From JACKHA01 sp041401985 (GTDB taxonomy: Bacteria; Planctomycetota; Phycisphaerae; Phycisphaerales; UBA1924), in NCBI GenBank assembly GCA_041401985.1, contig JAWKTE010000032.1, forward strand, positions 1 through 21,994: 21,994 bases of DNA, read 5' to 3'. Under the pieces are notes generated by a model, which did not search any database, was not told where the DNA came from, and saw only the letters and a program-made list of their open reading frames with translations. The position numbers and the translations under genes are program-made. Shown in pieces: positions 8,019-16,008 of the stretch (positions within the stretch are counted from its first letter, which is position 1; every line of letters starts with the position of its first letter).

Positions 8019-8317
8019 TCGCCCACGCCCCAGCCCCCACCGACCCGCGAGCCGCGGCCAAGGCCCGCCTCCGCGTCGTCTCCGGCGCGGCCCCGGACCC
8101 GCGGGCCACGCCGCGCGTCAAGGAGAGCAAGCCCAACTCGCTCGCGTCCTCCGCCCTGGGCTTCGTCTCGCGTCACCCCGCGGCCACCGCCGCGACCGTC
8201 GTCGCCGCGGCCGCGATCATCGGGCCGATGCGCCTGGTCCGGTTCGGCCTCTCCACCGCGCGCGTCGTGATGCTCGCCAGCAGTGTCGCGGGTCTGGCCG
8301 TGGCCCGCGACGACTGA
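8015..8317 (+). CDS. Small membrane protein, third gene of the DUF883 cassette
   Basis: 100 residues. The ATG overlaps the stop of the preceding gene (ATGA), with AGGAG 10 nt upstream. The first 45 residues are Ala/Pro/Arg/Lys-rich and polar. The rest is hydrophobic (about 53-97), including FVSRHPAATAATVVAAAAI and a second segment ending VAGLAVARDD. The HPAATAA segment recalls the C-terminal anchor of DUF883 and DUF3618 proteins, where a Pro precedes the membrane helix. I do not recognise a specific family. Its stop lies 1 nt from the stop of the convergent FHA-GspE gene, leaving no room for a terminator. Confidence 0.7.
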   Translation: MIAHAPAPTDPRAAAKARLRVVSGAAPDPRATPRVKESKPNSLASSALGFVSRHPAATAATVVAAAAIIGPMRLVRFGLSTARVVMLASSVAGLAVARDD

Positions 8318-8318
8318 C

Positions 8319-10085
8319 TCACGACCCAGCGACGCGATCCACCTCATCCAGGCTCGTCGCGCCCTCGCCCACGAGTTTCCAGCCCGACTGCGTCAACGTC
8401 GCGAACAGCCCGCCCTCGACGATCTTCTTCATCGCCTGGATGCTCGGGTCCTTCAGGATCACGTCCCGCAGTTCGTCGGTGAAGTCCAGCAGTTCGAAGA
8501 TGGCCCGGCGACCGCGGAAGCCGGTGCCCAGGCAGCGCGGGCACCCCACCGGGGCCATCAGTTCGCTCCTGCCCTCGACGAACCGCCCCAGACGCGTCGA
8601 CACGCCGGGCGGGACCCGCACGCCCGTGCGGCAGTGCTCGCACAGCACCCGCACCAGGCGCTGGGCCAGCACCACGTCCAGCGCGCTGGCGATCAGGTAG
8701 GGCTCGACCTTCAGGTCCAGCAGGCGGAACACCGCCGCGATCGTGTCCTTCGCGTGCACCGTCGTGAACACGACGTGCCCGGTCATGGCGGCCCGCATCG
8801 CGGTGCTGGCGGTCTCCTCGTCGCGGATCTCGCCGACCAGGATCACGTCCGGGTCCTGGCGCAGCACGCTGCGGAGCAGGCCGCCGAACGTGTTGCCCCG
8901 CTGCTCGTCGATCGGGATCTGCGTCGTCTGCTCGAGGCGATACTCGACCGGGTCCTCGATCGTCACGACGTTCTTGGCCTCGCGGTCCACCTCGCGCAGC
9001 GCGTTGTACAGCGTCGTGGTCTTGCCCGAGCCCGTCGGCCCGCACACCAGCAGCAGCCCCTGGTCCTGGCGGCACACGCGGCGAACCCGCTGCTCCATCC
9101 AGCCCGGCAGCCCCAGGCCCGAGAGCGTCGACGGCGCGGTCAGAAGGTCCAGCACCCGCACCACCATCTTCTGGCCGTGCACCGAGGGCGTCATGCTCAC
9201 GCGGTAGTCGATCTGCCGCGCCGGCCCGACATCCACCGACGACGAGGGCTCGACACCCGGCTTCAGGCGGGCCGAGAAGTGGCCCTCCTGCACCTGGTCG
9301 GCCGCCGCGGCCTTCATGTTGCACGCCGCCTTGACCATCCCCACCACCAGCATCCCGACCCGATCCGGCAACTCCCCGATCGAGACCATCTGCCCATCAA
9401 CACGCATCCGCACGCTGGTCGACGATCCCTTCGGCTCGACGTGCACGTCCGTCGCCCGGGCCCGGGCCGCGATCTGCAGGATCAGCAGCAGCGCGGGCGG
9501 CCCCTCGCCCTTGCCCAGCAGCGCGTCGTTCATCTTGCCCGCCGACGAAACGATCATGAACTCGTCGCCCGGCGCGTTCTTGGGCGGCAGGTCGCGCAGC
9601 ACCCGCTCGAACGAGCCACGCCACGCGGGCCAGCCCTTCCGAGGCGGGGCGCTCTCGTCCTCGCCGCTCGTCTCGCCCGCCGCCTCGACCAGTTCCGCCG
9701 CCACCGCCATCTGGTCAACGCCGAACTCCGTGCCCCCGACCCGCACCACGTCCCCCTGCGACAGGAACGTCCGCTCGATCCGCAGCTCGTTGACGAACGT
9801 GCCGTTCCGCGAGCCAAGGTCCCGGATGCCCGGGCCCGTTCCCCCCGGCTCGATCACGCAGTGCTGGCGGCTGAGTTTCTGGTCCTCCGGCAGCGCCACC
9901 TCGCACGCCGAGTGCCGCCCGATCGTCACCGGCGACACGCCGATCGGCACGATCCGGTCCGTGCCGACCTGGCGCAGCACCCACGACATGACGCTCGCGG
10001 CCTTGGCCGCCGGACGCGACGCCTCCGCCCCGCCCCGCTTCGGCCCCGCTGGTCTGGTGTTCTTGCTCGGCACGCGGACGATCAT
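8319..10085 (-). CDS. FHA-domain / GspE-type secretion or pilus assembly ATPase fusion
   Basis: 588 residues from ATG at 10083-10085, behind GGAGGG with a 7-nt gap. Residues 35-123 are an FHA domain: TIGRH (Arg57), LSRQH (72-75) and DLGSRNGTFVNE, so the phosphothreonine-binding residues are kept. Residues 195-560 are a type II secretion / type IV pilus ATPase: DVHVEP, Walker A GPTGSGKT (349-356), the Asp box around IEDPVEYRLEQTTQIPID, Walker B ILVGEIRDEETA, the His box TTVHAKD, and a zinc site formed by CEHC (482-485) and CPRC (515-518). The FHA domain replaces the usual GspE N-terminal domain that docks on GspL. I infer that phosphorylation controls a cytoplasmic assembly motor. No other secretion gene is adjacent. 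Confidence 0.9.
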   Translation of the reverse strand: MIVRVPSKNTRPAGPKRGGAEASRPAAKAASVMSWVLRQVGTDRIVPIGVSPVTIGRHSACEVALPEDQKLSRQHCVIEPGGTGPGIRDLGSRNGTFVNELRIERTFLSQGDVVRVGGTEFGVDQMAVAAELVEAAGETSGEDESAPPRKGWPAWRGSFERVLRDLPPKNAPGDEFMIVSSAGKMNDALLGKGEGPPALLLILQIAARARATDVHVEPKGSSTSVRMRVDGQMVSIGELPDRVGMLVVGMVKAACNMKAAAADQVQEGHFSARLKPGVEPSSSVDVGPARQIDYRVSMTPSVHGQKMVVRVLDLLTAPSTLSGLGLPGWMEQRVRRVCRQDQGLLLVCGPTGSGKTTTLYNALREVDREAKNVVTIEDPVEYRLEQTTQIPIDEQRGNTFGGLLRSVLRQDPDVILVGEIRDEETASTAMRAAMTGHVVFTTVHAKDTIAAVFRLLDLKVEPYLIASALDVVLAQRLVRVLCEHCRTGVRVPPGVSTRLGRFVEGRSELMAPVGCPRCLGTGFRGRRAIFELLDFTDELRDVILKDPSIQAMKKIVEGGLFATLTQSGWKLVGEGATSLDEVDRVAGS

Positions 10086-10232
10086 ACAGACGCCCTCCCC
10101 GCGGCCCGCAGGGATTCCCGACGCGCCACCATTCCGACGCCCCAGACCGCCCTCGGTTCCCGAATCCCGCCCGGCAACCCACCCGAGTGCCCGCTCCAAG
10201 CGCCCGCCCAATAGCCCCGTCCCGGCCGAATC

Positions 10233-10238
10233 TACACT
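10233..10238 (+). promoter_or_regulatory. -10 hexamer TACACT, 8 nt before serS
   Basis: TACACT is followed by a C/T-only stretch of 8 nt and the ATG. There is no ribosome binding site, so the mRNA is probably leaderless or nearly so. Confidence 0.4.
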
Positions 10239-10246
10239 CCCTCCCC

Positions 10247-11680
10247 ATGATCGACCTGAAACACCTGCGCGAGGCCCCGGACCACTACCGCGAGGGCTGC
10301 CGCAAGAAGAACATCCACGCCGACATCGATCGCATCCTCGCGTTCGATGAGCAGCGCCGCGCCCTCCAGGCCAAGGCCGACGGCCTCAAGGCCGAGCAGA
10401 ACCGCATCGCCAAGGAGTCCGGCCCCCAGATCGGAAAACTCCAGGGCGCCCTCAAAAAAGCCAGCCCAGAGGACCACGCCCGCATCGAGTCCGAACTGGC
10501 CGAACTCAAGGCCCGCCCGGCCCGACTCAAGGAAGAGATCGCCGCCCTCGACGCCCAGGCCGCGGCCCTCACGCCCGAACTCGACGCCCTCCTGCTGGCC
10601 GTCCCGCTCCCGCCCGACCCCGACGTGCCCGTCGGCACATCCTCCGACGACAACGTCCAGGTCCGCACCTGGAACCCGCCCGCGCGCGATGGCCTGCCCG
10701 CCTTCGACCCCGCCAAGCCCTTCGACGCCCAGCGCGGCTTCAAGCCCAAAACCCACATCGAACTCATCAAGGACCTCGGCCTGGTCGACTTCGAGCGCGG
10801 CGTCAAGATCGCCGGCAGCCGCTCCTACGTCCTCACCGGCGACGGGATGCGCCTCCACAACGCCGTGCTCCAGTTCGCCTTCGACTTCATCACCACCCGC
10901 CACGGCTTCCGCGCCACCTCCGTCCCCGTCGTCGTCCGCGAGGAGACCATGGTCGGCACCGGCTTCTTCCCCGCCGGACGCGAGCAGGCCTACCACATCG
11001 AGGAGTCCAAGCGCGGCTCATCGCACGACCTGTTCCTCACCGGCACCGGCGAGGTCGGCCTCATGGCCCTGCACATGGACGAGATCCTCGACGAGTCGCA
11101 ACTTCCCTTGAAGTACGCGACCGTCTCCACCTGCTTCCGGCGCGAGGCCGGGGCCGCCGGCAAGGACACCGCCGGCCTCTACCGCATCCACCAGTTCGAC
11201 AAGGTCGAGCAGGTCGTGATCTGCCGCGCCGATGAGGCCGAGAGCCGGCGCTGGCACGCCGCGATGATCGAGATCGTCGAGCAGCTCCTCCAGACCCTGG
11301 GCCTGCCCTACCGCCTGCTGCAGTGCTGCACGGGCGACCTCGGCGCGAAGAACGCCGACATGATCGACATCGAGTCGTGGATGCCCGGCCGCGGCGAGAC
11401 CGACAAGGACGGACGCCCCCTCGGGGCCTACGGCGAGACCCACTCGGCAAGCCGCCTCTACGACTACCAGTGCCGCCGCCTGAACCTGCGGTACCGCCCA
11501 TCGCCAGTCGCCGGCGAGAAGAAGGCCGCGACCGTGTATTGCCACTCGCTCAACAACACCGTGCTGGCCAGCCCGCGCGTCCTGATCCCAATCCTCGAGA
11601 ACTACCAGAACGCCGACGGCAGCGTCACCATCCCCGCCGCCCTCCGCCCGTTCATGGGCGGGCAGGAGCGGATCGGGTAA
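10247..11680 (+). CDS. serS: Seryl-tRNA synthetase
   Basis: 477 residues, slightly longer than the usual 420-435. The N-terminal long coiled coil that binds the tRNA-Ser variable arm spans about residues 30-115 (Lys/Glu/Ala-rich). The class II catalytic core shows LTGTGEV (264-270; most SerRS have T-A-E, here T-G-E), motif 2 around STCFRREAGAAGKDTAGLYRIHQF (294-317), and motif 3 near the end (NNTVLASPR, then IPAALRPFMGG). It charges tRNA-Ser with serine in the cytoplasm. It is transcribed away from the FHA-GspE gene and converges with the LuxR-type gene. The start was placed at the ATG just after the -10 hexamer and matches the conserved MIDLKHLRE opening. Confidence 0.97.
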   Translation: MIDLKHLREAPDHYREGCRKKNIHADIDRILAFDEQRRALQAKADGLKAEQNRIAKESGPQIGKLQGALKKASPEDHARIESELAELKARPARLKEEIAALDAQAAALTPELDALLLAVPLPPDPDVPVGTSSDDNVQVRTWNPPARDGLPAFDPAKPFDAQRGFKPKTHIELIKDLGLVDFERGVKIAGSRSYVLTGDGMRLHNAVLQFAFDFITTRHGFRATSVPVVVREETMVGTGFFPAGREQAYHIEESKRGSSHDLFLTGTGEVGLMALHMDEILDESQLPLKYATVSTCFRREAGAAGKDTAGLYRIHQFDKVEQVVICRADEAESRRWHAAMIEIVEQLLQTLGLPYRLLQCCTGDLGAKNADMIDIESWMPGRGETDKDGRPLGAYGETHSASRLYDYQCRRLNLRYRPSPVAGEKKAATVYCHSLNNTVLASPRVLIPILENYQNADGSVTIPAALRPFMGGQERIG

Positions 11681-11716
11681 GCACCCACAATCGTCCGCGG
11701 TTTCCGGCCGCCGGCG

Positions 11717-12631
11717 CTACTCGTCCGCCGCGGCACCCGCACCATTCCGCGCCTTCCCCGCCGCCTCCTTGGCGACCGGCTTGGCCTCGGCCTCCTGCTC
11801 CGCCTTGGCCTTCTTCGACTTCCGCGCCGGCCGCGGCTTGGCCTCCGTGATGTGCCCCAGCGCCCGCGAGATCAACTCGCCACGGCTCGAGGCCCCCAGT
11901 TTCTTGTGCAGGCTCTTCACGTGGTCGTGCACCGTGTGGGCCGACCGCTCCAGTTCCTGAGCAATGTCCGCCACCGACAGCCCGAGCGTCAGCCGCTCCA
12001 GGATGTGCTGCTCCTTGCTCGTCAGCCAGTCGCTCGTCGTCGTTCGCGTCGGGCCGATCGCCAGCAGCGCCCGGCGCGACAGCAGCGGCAGCACCACGCG
12101 CAGCACCGCCTCACGCTCGACCATGCTCGCGATCGGCTCGCTCCGCGCCACCATCACGATCAGGCACCGCCCCGGCGTCTCGGGCGACAGCCCAACCCCC
12201 GCCACCAGCAGGTCGCCCGTGGCCACCTCCGACCACATCCGACCCAGCACGCCGTGACGCCAGTCGCCCGGCTGGGTGTACCGCTCCGCGTTGCCGCAGA
12301 ACCCCCGCTCCAGAGCGCCCGCGCTCAGCCCGAAACCCAGCGCCGCGAGGCGATCCGCCCGCGAACGCACGACATTCGGCACGTGGCCCTCGGCGTAGGC
12401 CTCGGTCGGCGCATCAACCGCCGCTCCGACCGCCTCACGCTCGCCGATCGCCCCGCTGGCATCCAGCGTCGCCAGGATCACACCCACCACCGCCCGGTCC
12501 ACCAGCGGCACCAGGCAACGGGCCGCGCGGTCGCACCAGTCCGGCGTCGCCACCGCGGGGAGCGCGCAAAGCCGCTCCGTGATGCGGCTCGACATCAGGA
12601 GCCACTGCTGCTCGGTCAGGTTCGGAGACAT
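11717..12631 (-). CDS. LuxR-type HTH transcriptional regulator
   Basis: 304 residues from ATG at 12629-12631, with GGAGGG 4 nt upstream. Residues 204-262 are a LuxR/GerE HTH: LTSKEQHILERLTLGLS, VADIAQELERSAHTVHDHVKSLHKKLG, then a final helix. The N-terminal 195 residues form one sensor-like domain that I cannot assign; it has neither a receiver Asp pattern nor an obvious autoinducer-binding pattern. After residue 262 a Lys/Ala/Glu-rich tail of about 42 residues follows the DNA-binding domain, which is unusual because the HTH normally closes these proteins. The gene converges with serS (36 bp apart) and is divergent from the mutase-like gene across 476 bp. Confidence 0.85.
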   Translation of the reverse strand: MSPNLTEQQWLLMSSRITERLCALPAVATPDWCDRAARCLVPLVDRAVVGVILATLDASGAIGEREAVGAAVDAPTEAYAEGHVPNVVRSRADRLAALGFGLSAGALERGFCGNAERYTQPGDWRHGVLGRMWSEVATGDLLVAGVGLSPETPGRCLIVMVARSEPIASMVEREAVLRVVLPLLSRRALLAIGPTRTTTSDWLTSKEQHILERLTLGLSVADIAQELERSAHTVHDHVKSLHKKLGASSRGELISRALGHITEAKPRPARKSKKAKAEQEAEAKPVAKEAAGKARNGAGAAADE

Positions 12632-13107
12632 GCGCCCTCCGTGGATGCCGCGCGGACTCGAACCGGCGGCGTCGGCTGCGCGAAACCCCTCGAGCCCCGG
12701 CGACCCGCCCGCGTTGGCGACCCGCCGCCTGACAGCCTGTCCCCCGCGCGCCGAACCCCCACAAGAGGTCCGGTGTTCCCTGCGCGAGGTCAGTCAAACA
12801 CCCTCCCGGTATCGGTGATCCTATCGCCACCACCCCGAAACGCCTACGCCCATCTTTGCCCATTCCCACGAGCGAACCTCGTGCCGATTCCAAACAGCAC
12901 ACGACTGTGCCATCACTTTGATACGACGTGCGGCTGGCGGTCGCCCCCCGGGCGGATCGGGTCGGGGGTCGTCGCCGATCCACGCCGCCGCTACCCTCCG
13001 GTCCCGCGGACGCTCCGGGCTCGGCCCGACCCGCCGGAACCGGGGAGTCGAGCCGCCGCCCCAGTCGCGGCCCCACCGCCCCCCGCCGACGAGCAGAGGA
13101 GACCAGC
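12632..13107. other. 476-bp divergent regulatory spacer, no gene seen
   Basis: The spacer separates the LuxR-type gene from the UDP-galactopyranose-mutase-like gene. I see a 7-bp inverted repeat, GGATCGG at 12954-12960 and CCGATCC at 12975-12981. It is followed by a possible -10, TACCCT (12992-12997), that would give the mutase gene a leader of about 100 nt. The mutase gene has a ribosome binding site (AGGAGA) just before 13108. On the minus strand TTTGACT occurs near 12795, but I see no paired -10. No conserved small ORF or RNA could be supported. Confidence 0.4.
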
Positions 13108-14781
13108 ATGGCGGGACGCCACGCCGCGCCCACACCCCAGCCCGCCGACCGACCCCCGCCGCCGGGGCGGGTCCTCATCATCGGGGCCGGCCCCACCGGC
13201 CTGGGCGCGGGCTACCGCCTCAAGGAACTCGGGCACACGAACTTCGCCATCGTCGACGCCAACCCCTACGCCGGGGGCCTGGCCCACTCCTTCACCGACG
13301 ACGCCGGGTTCACGTGGGACATCGGCGGGCACGTCATGTTCAGCCACTACGACTACTACGACCGCGTCTTCGAGGCGATGATGGGCGACGAGTTCACGCT
13401 CAACGACCGCGAGTCGTGGGTGCGGATGTGCGACCGCTGGGTGCCGTACCCCTTCCAGAACAACATCCGCTACCTCCCGCCCGAGGTCGCCTACGAGTGC
13501 CTCTCGGGCCTGGTCAAGGCCAAGGTCGCGCGCGAGAGCGGACGCTGGGACGACAACTCGCCCTGCCCCGGCGCCGCGGGCGCCGCCAACTTCGCCGAAC
13601 TGTGCCGCACCATCTTCGGCGACGGGATCATGAAGCACTTCATGCGCCCGTACAACTTCAAGGTCTGGGCCCACCCGCCCGAGATGATGAACAAGCAGTG
13701 GATCGGCGAGCGCGTCGCCATGATCGACGTCGACCGCGCGATCAAGAACGTCGTCGTGGGCCTGGACGACTTCGCCTGGGGCCCCAACAACCGCTTCAAG
13801 TTCCCCCTCAAGGGCGGCACCGGCGCGTTCTACGACCGCATCGCCGCCCACCTGGGCGACCGCATCCAACTCGGCCGCCGCGTCGTCTCGGTCGACGCTG
13901 ACGCGAAAGTCGCCACGTTCGCCGATGGCTCGACCGAGCGGTACGACGCGCTCATCTCCGCCATGCCGCTCGACGTGCTGTGCCGGAGCGTGCTCGCCGG
14001 CGATGTGCCCGACGCCATCCGCGACGCGGCCGGACGCCTCCGCCACTCCGCGGGCTACATGGTCGGCATCGGCATCAAACGCCCATGCCCCTCCACCAAG
14101 TCCTGGATGTACTTCCCCGAGGACAACTGCCCCTTCTACCGCGTCACCTACCTCTCCAACTACTCGCCGTTCATGACGCCGGACAAGGACCGCTATTACT
14201 CGCTCCTGTGCGAGACCAGCCAGAGCGACTTCAAGCCCGTCGACGCCGACTCGATCATCGACTCCACCATCCGCGGCCTCGAGAACGCCGGCCTGCTCGA
14301 GCCCGGCGAGCGCGAGGACATCATCACGACCTGGGTCTACCACGCCGAGTACTCGTACCCCACGCCCACCGTCGACCGCGACGAGATCCTCGCGCAGGTC
14401 ATCCCCTGGCTCGAGGCCCGAGGCATCTACAGCCGCGGGCGCTTCGGCATGTGGAAGTACGAGGTCGCCAACACCGACCACACGCTGATGCAGGGCGTCG
14501 AGGCCGTCGACCGCCTGCTGCTGGGCACGCCCGAGACCACGATCGGCATCGTGTACGAGTCCACGACCGACGGACGCCAGGCCGCCACCCACGCCCGCCC
14601 CAGCGTCGCCGGCAGCGGCGAGAAACGCCTGGCGGCGAAGGCCGCGGCAGCCGCAGCAAGCCAATCGGTCGAACCCAAGCCCGCCGCCACGCCCGCCACG
14701 ACCCTCTCCCACCAGCAAGCCGGCGACAAGCCCGAGGTCGACGTGGCCGAGGAAGAACTCGGCGTCACGCAGAAGCCCTAG
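13108..14781 (+). CDS. glf: UDP-galactopyranose mutase, eukaryotic type
   Basis: 557 residues, ATG behind AGGAGA. The FAD-binding motif GAGPTG is at 26-31. From there to about residue 470 the motif series matches, as I recall it, fungal and trypanosomatid mutases rather than bacterial Glf: GGHVMFSHY (His75), WVPYPFQNNI, FMRPYNFKVWA (Asn183, Trp187), WIGERVA (Arg202), WGPNNRFKFPLKGGTG, MYFPEDNCPFYR (Tyr335, Arg345), SNYSPF (Tyr352), YPTPT (Tyr417), and SRGRFGMWKYEV (Arg445, Tyr451). The spacing of Tyr335-Arg345-Tyr352 equals Tyr317-Arg327-Tyr334 of the Aspergillus enzyme. It would convert UDP-galactopyranose to UDP-galactofuranose with reduced FAD. About 75 Ala/Lys/Glu-rich residues follow the core. 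No galactofuranosyltransferase is nearby. Database annotation may say protoporphyrinogen oxidase-like or FAD-dependent oxidoreductase. Confidence 0.82.
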   Translation: MAGRHAAPTPQPADRPPPPGRVLIIGAGPTGLGAGYRLKELGHTNFAIVDANPYAGGLAHSFTDDAGFTWDIGGHVMFSHYDYYDRVFEAMMGDEFTLNDRESWVRMCDRWVPYPFQNNIRYLPPEVAYECLSGLVKAKVARESGRWDDNSPCPGAAGAANFAELCRTIFGDGIMKHFMRPYNFKVWAHPPEMMNKQWIGERVAMIDVDRAIKNVVVGLDDFAWGPNNRFKFPLKGGTGAFYDRIAAHLGDRIQLGRRVVSVDADAKVATFADGSTERYDALISAMPLDVLCRSVLAGDVPDAIRDAAGRLRHSAGYMVGIGIKRPCPSTKSWMYFPEDNCPFYRVTYLSNYSPFMTPDKDRYYSLLCETSQSDFKPVDADSIIDSTIRGLENAGLLEPGEREDIITTWVYHAEYSYPTPTVDRDEILAQVIPWLEARGIYSRGRFGMWKYEVANTDHTLMQGVEAVDRLLLGTPETTIGIVYESTTDGRQAATHARPSVAGSGEKRLAAKAAAAAASQSVEPKPAATPATTLSHQQAGDKPEVDVAEEELGVTQKP

Positions 14782-14833
14782 GTGGCACAGGTTTCCAACC
14801 TGTGTCGGCGGCGCAGCCGCCGGGTGCGCCACC
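14782..14833 (+). repeat. Family A three-way-junction repeat, copy A1
   Basis: The repeat begins directly after the stop of the mutase gene. Arm 1 is CACAGGTT, loop TCC, AACCTGTG. Arm 2 is GGCGGC, loop GCA, GCCGCC. The outer strands start GTGG and end CCAC. It can fold as a small cloverleaf. Copy A2 (16009) has a compensated base-pair change in arm 1. Confidence 0.75.
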
Positions 14834-14861
14834 GCACGCGCGCTCCACACGACGCGACGAA

Positions 14862-14913
14862 CTGTGCCACCGAGACACGCCGGCTCAGCGGCGTTTCTCG
14901 GTGCCGATCAACG
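14862..14913 (+). repeat. Family B hairpin repeat, copy B1
   Basis: A long hairpin: CACCGAGA and ACGCCG on the left, CGGCGT and TCTCGGTG on the right, one C/T mismatch between the two stem blocks, and a 6-nt loop GCTCAG. The 52-bp unit is identical to copy B2 (20857) except for one loop base. It is followed 16 nt later by a family C hairpin, as is B2. Confidence 0.75.
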
Positions 14914-14929
14914 CACCAGCGCCCGACGC

Positions 14930-14961
14930 GTGGCATGTCTGTGGCTTTGCACAGACATGCC
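14930..14961 (+). repeat. Family C hairpin repeat, copy C1
   Basis: A perfect 12-bp stem, GGCATGTCTGTG with CACAGACATGCC, closes the loop GCTTTG. Compared with C3 it changes adjacent base pairs in both arms together. Confidence 0.75.
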
Positions 14962-14999
14962 GATTGACCCGCCGCGATTGCCGCTACCCGATTGCACGC

Positions 15000-15025
15000 C
15001 ATGCTTGTGCAGAGCCACAAGCATG
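15000..15025 (-). repeat. Family C hairpin repeat, copy C2 (inverted)
   Basis: The stem CATGCTTGTG with CACAAGCATG closes the loop CAGAGC, which on the minus strand reads GCTCTG. It is inverted relative to C1 and lies 38 nt after it. The flank TGCCAC follows. Confidence 0.75.
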
Positions 15026-15053
15026 CCACCCTTCGGACCCACGTCCGCGCACC

Positions 15054-15980
15054 CTACTGCCCATCCCCCCCGTACATGATCCACTCCAGGCACAGCCCGC
15101 TCGCCGGCATCGTCGGCCCCGCCCGCCTCCGATCCAGGCTCGCCACGATCGCCGGGATATCCCCGGCATCAATCTTCCCCCGTCCCACCTCGTGCAGCGT
15201 GCCCGCGATGATCCGCACCATGTTGTAGAGGAACCCGTCGCCCTCCACCTCGACCCGCACCCGCACCGCCTCCGGGTCGATCGCGCTGGGCGCGGGCCGC
15301 GCCTCCACGCGGCACGCAAACACCGTCCGCACCGTCGTCAGCCGCCCGTGCCCCGCCGCCGCGAACCCCGCGAAGTCGTGCGTGCCCACCAGCCCCGCCG
15401 CCGCCGCCGCCATCGCCCCGGCGTCAAGCGGCGTCCACACGTGGTGCACGAACCGCCGATCCCACAACGCCCGGTGCTTCGACACATGGAACGTGTACGA
15501 ATAACACTTCCGCACCGCGCCGCGGATCGGGTCGAACGCCGGCGTCGTCGGGGCCGCCGCCACCACCAGCACGTCCTCCGGCAACCGGCTGTTGATCGCC
15601 CGCAGCAGGGGCTCGGTCCCGCGCTCCGCCGGCCACCCGACGCGGATGCCCTTCTGCTCGTGCGCGTACCCCGGCTCGGGATCGACCGGGTGGTCCACGC
15701 TCGTGAACGCCGCAACCTGCCCGCGCGCGTGCACGCCCGCATCGGTACGGCTCGCCCCCAGCAGCACCACCGGCTCGCGCACCACCTCACGCACCGCACG
15801 CTCGACCACGCCCTGCACCGTCCGCATCTCGATCCGGGGACGCGCCGACGGCAGGACATTGCCCCCAGCGTCCGAACCCGCAGGCGCCAATGTCGACGCG
15901 CTCGGGTCCGGCGGCTCCTGCTTCTGCCACCCGTGGAACTCCGAACCGTCGTACGCGATGGTCAACCGATACCGCGGCAC
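15054..15980 (-). CDS. truA: tRNA pseudouridine(38-40) synthase TruA
   Basis: 308 residues. The start is GTG at 15978-15980, fixed by the family opening YRLTIAYDGSEFHGWQ. The catalytic loop GASRTDAGVHARGQVAAF holds Asp80. Later family elements are FDPIRGAVRKCYSYTF, THDFAGFAAAG and GDGFLYNMVRIIAGTL. It isomerises uridines 38-40 in the tRNA anticodon arm. A Pro/Ala/Ser-rich insertion of about 28 residues (21-48) follows the first strand and moves the catalytic Asp some 20 residues later than in E. coli. The gene is flanked on both sides by repeat clusters and appears monocistronic. A TATGCT hexamer ends 5 nt before the GTG, with no ribosome binding site. Confidence 0.95.
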   Translation of the reverse strand: MPRYRLTIAYDGSEFHGWQKQEPPDPSASTLAPAGSDAGGNVLPSARPRIEMRTVQGVVERAVREVVREPVVLLGASRTDAGVHARGQVAAFTSVDHPVDPEPGYAHEQKGIRVGWPAERGTEPLLRAINSRLPEDVLVVAAAPTTPAFDPIRGAVRKCYSYTFHVSKHRALWDRRFVHHVWTPLDAGAMAAAAAGLVGTHDFAGFAAAGHGRLTTVRTVFACRVEARPAPSAIDPEAVRVRVEVEGDGFLYNMVRIIAGTLHEVGRGKIDAGDIPAIVASLDRRRAGPTMPASGLCLEWIMYGGDGQ

Positions 15981-15985
15981 GCCGG

Positions 15986-15991
15986 AGCATA
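15986..15991 (-). promoter_or_regulatory. -10-like hexamer TATGCT, 5 nt before truA
   Basis: On the minus strand TATGCT is followed by CCGGC and the GTG start. The gap is slightly short for a fully leaderless start, so this is one of the weaker members of the set. Confidence 0.35.
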
Positions 15992-16008
15992 GCGAGCCGG
16001 CAACGAAG

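Noticed and set aside
12632..13107. Riboswitch or small RNA in the long divergent spacer
   Set aside because: Apart from one 7-bp inverted repeat I could not find a conserved aptamer-like pattern or a terminator.
14782..14833. Cloverleaf of family A as a tRNA-like gene
   Set aside because: It has only two short arms with 3-nt loops, no anticodon arm of the right size, no TTCGA T-loop and no acceptor stem of 7 bp plus CCA in A1.
14782..15053. Short frames through the repeat cluster that look like small proteins (for example GTGFQPVSAA and LCHRDTP)
   Set aside because: The same peptides reappear at 20857 and 16009 because the DNA repeats do. They lack ribosome binding sites and coding bias.
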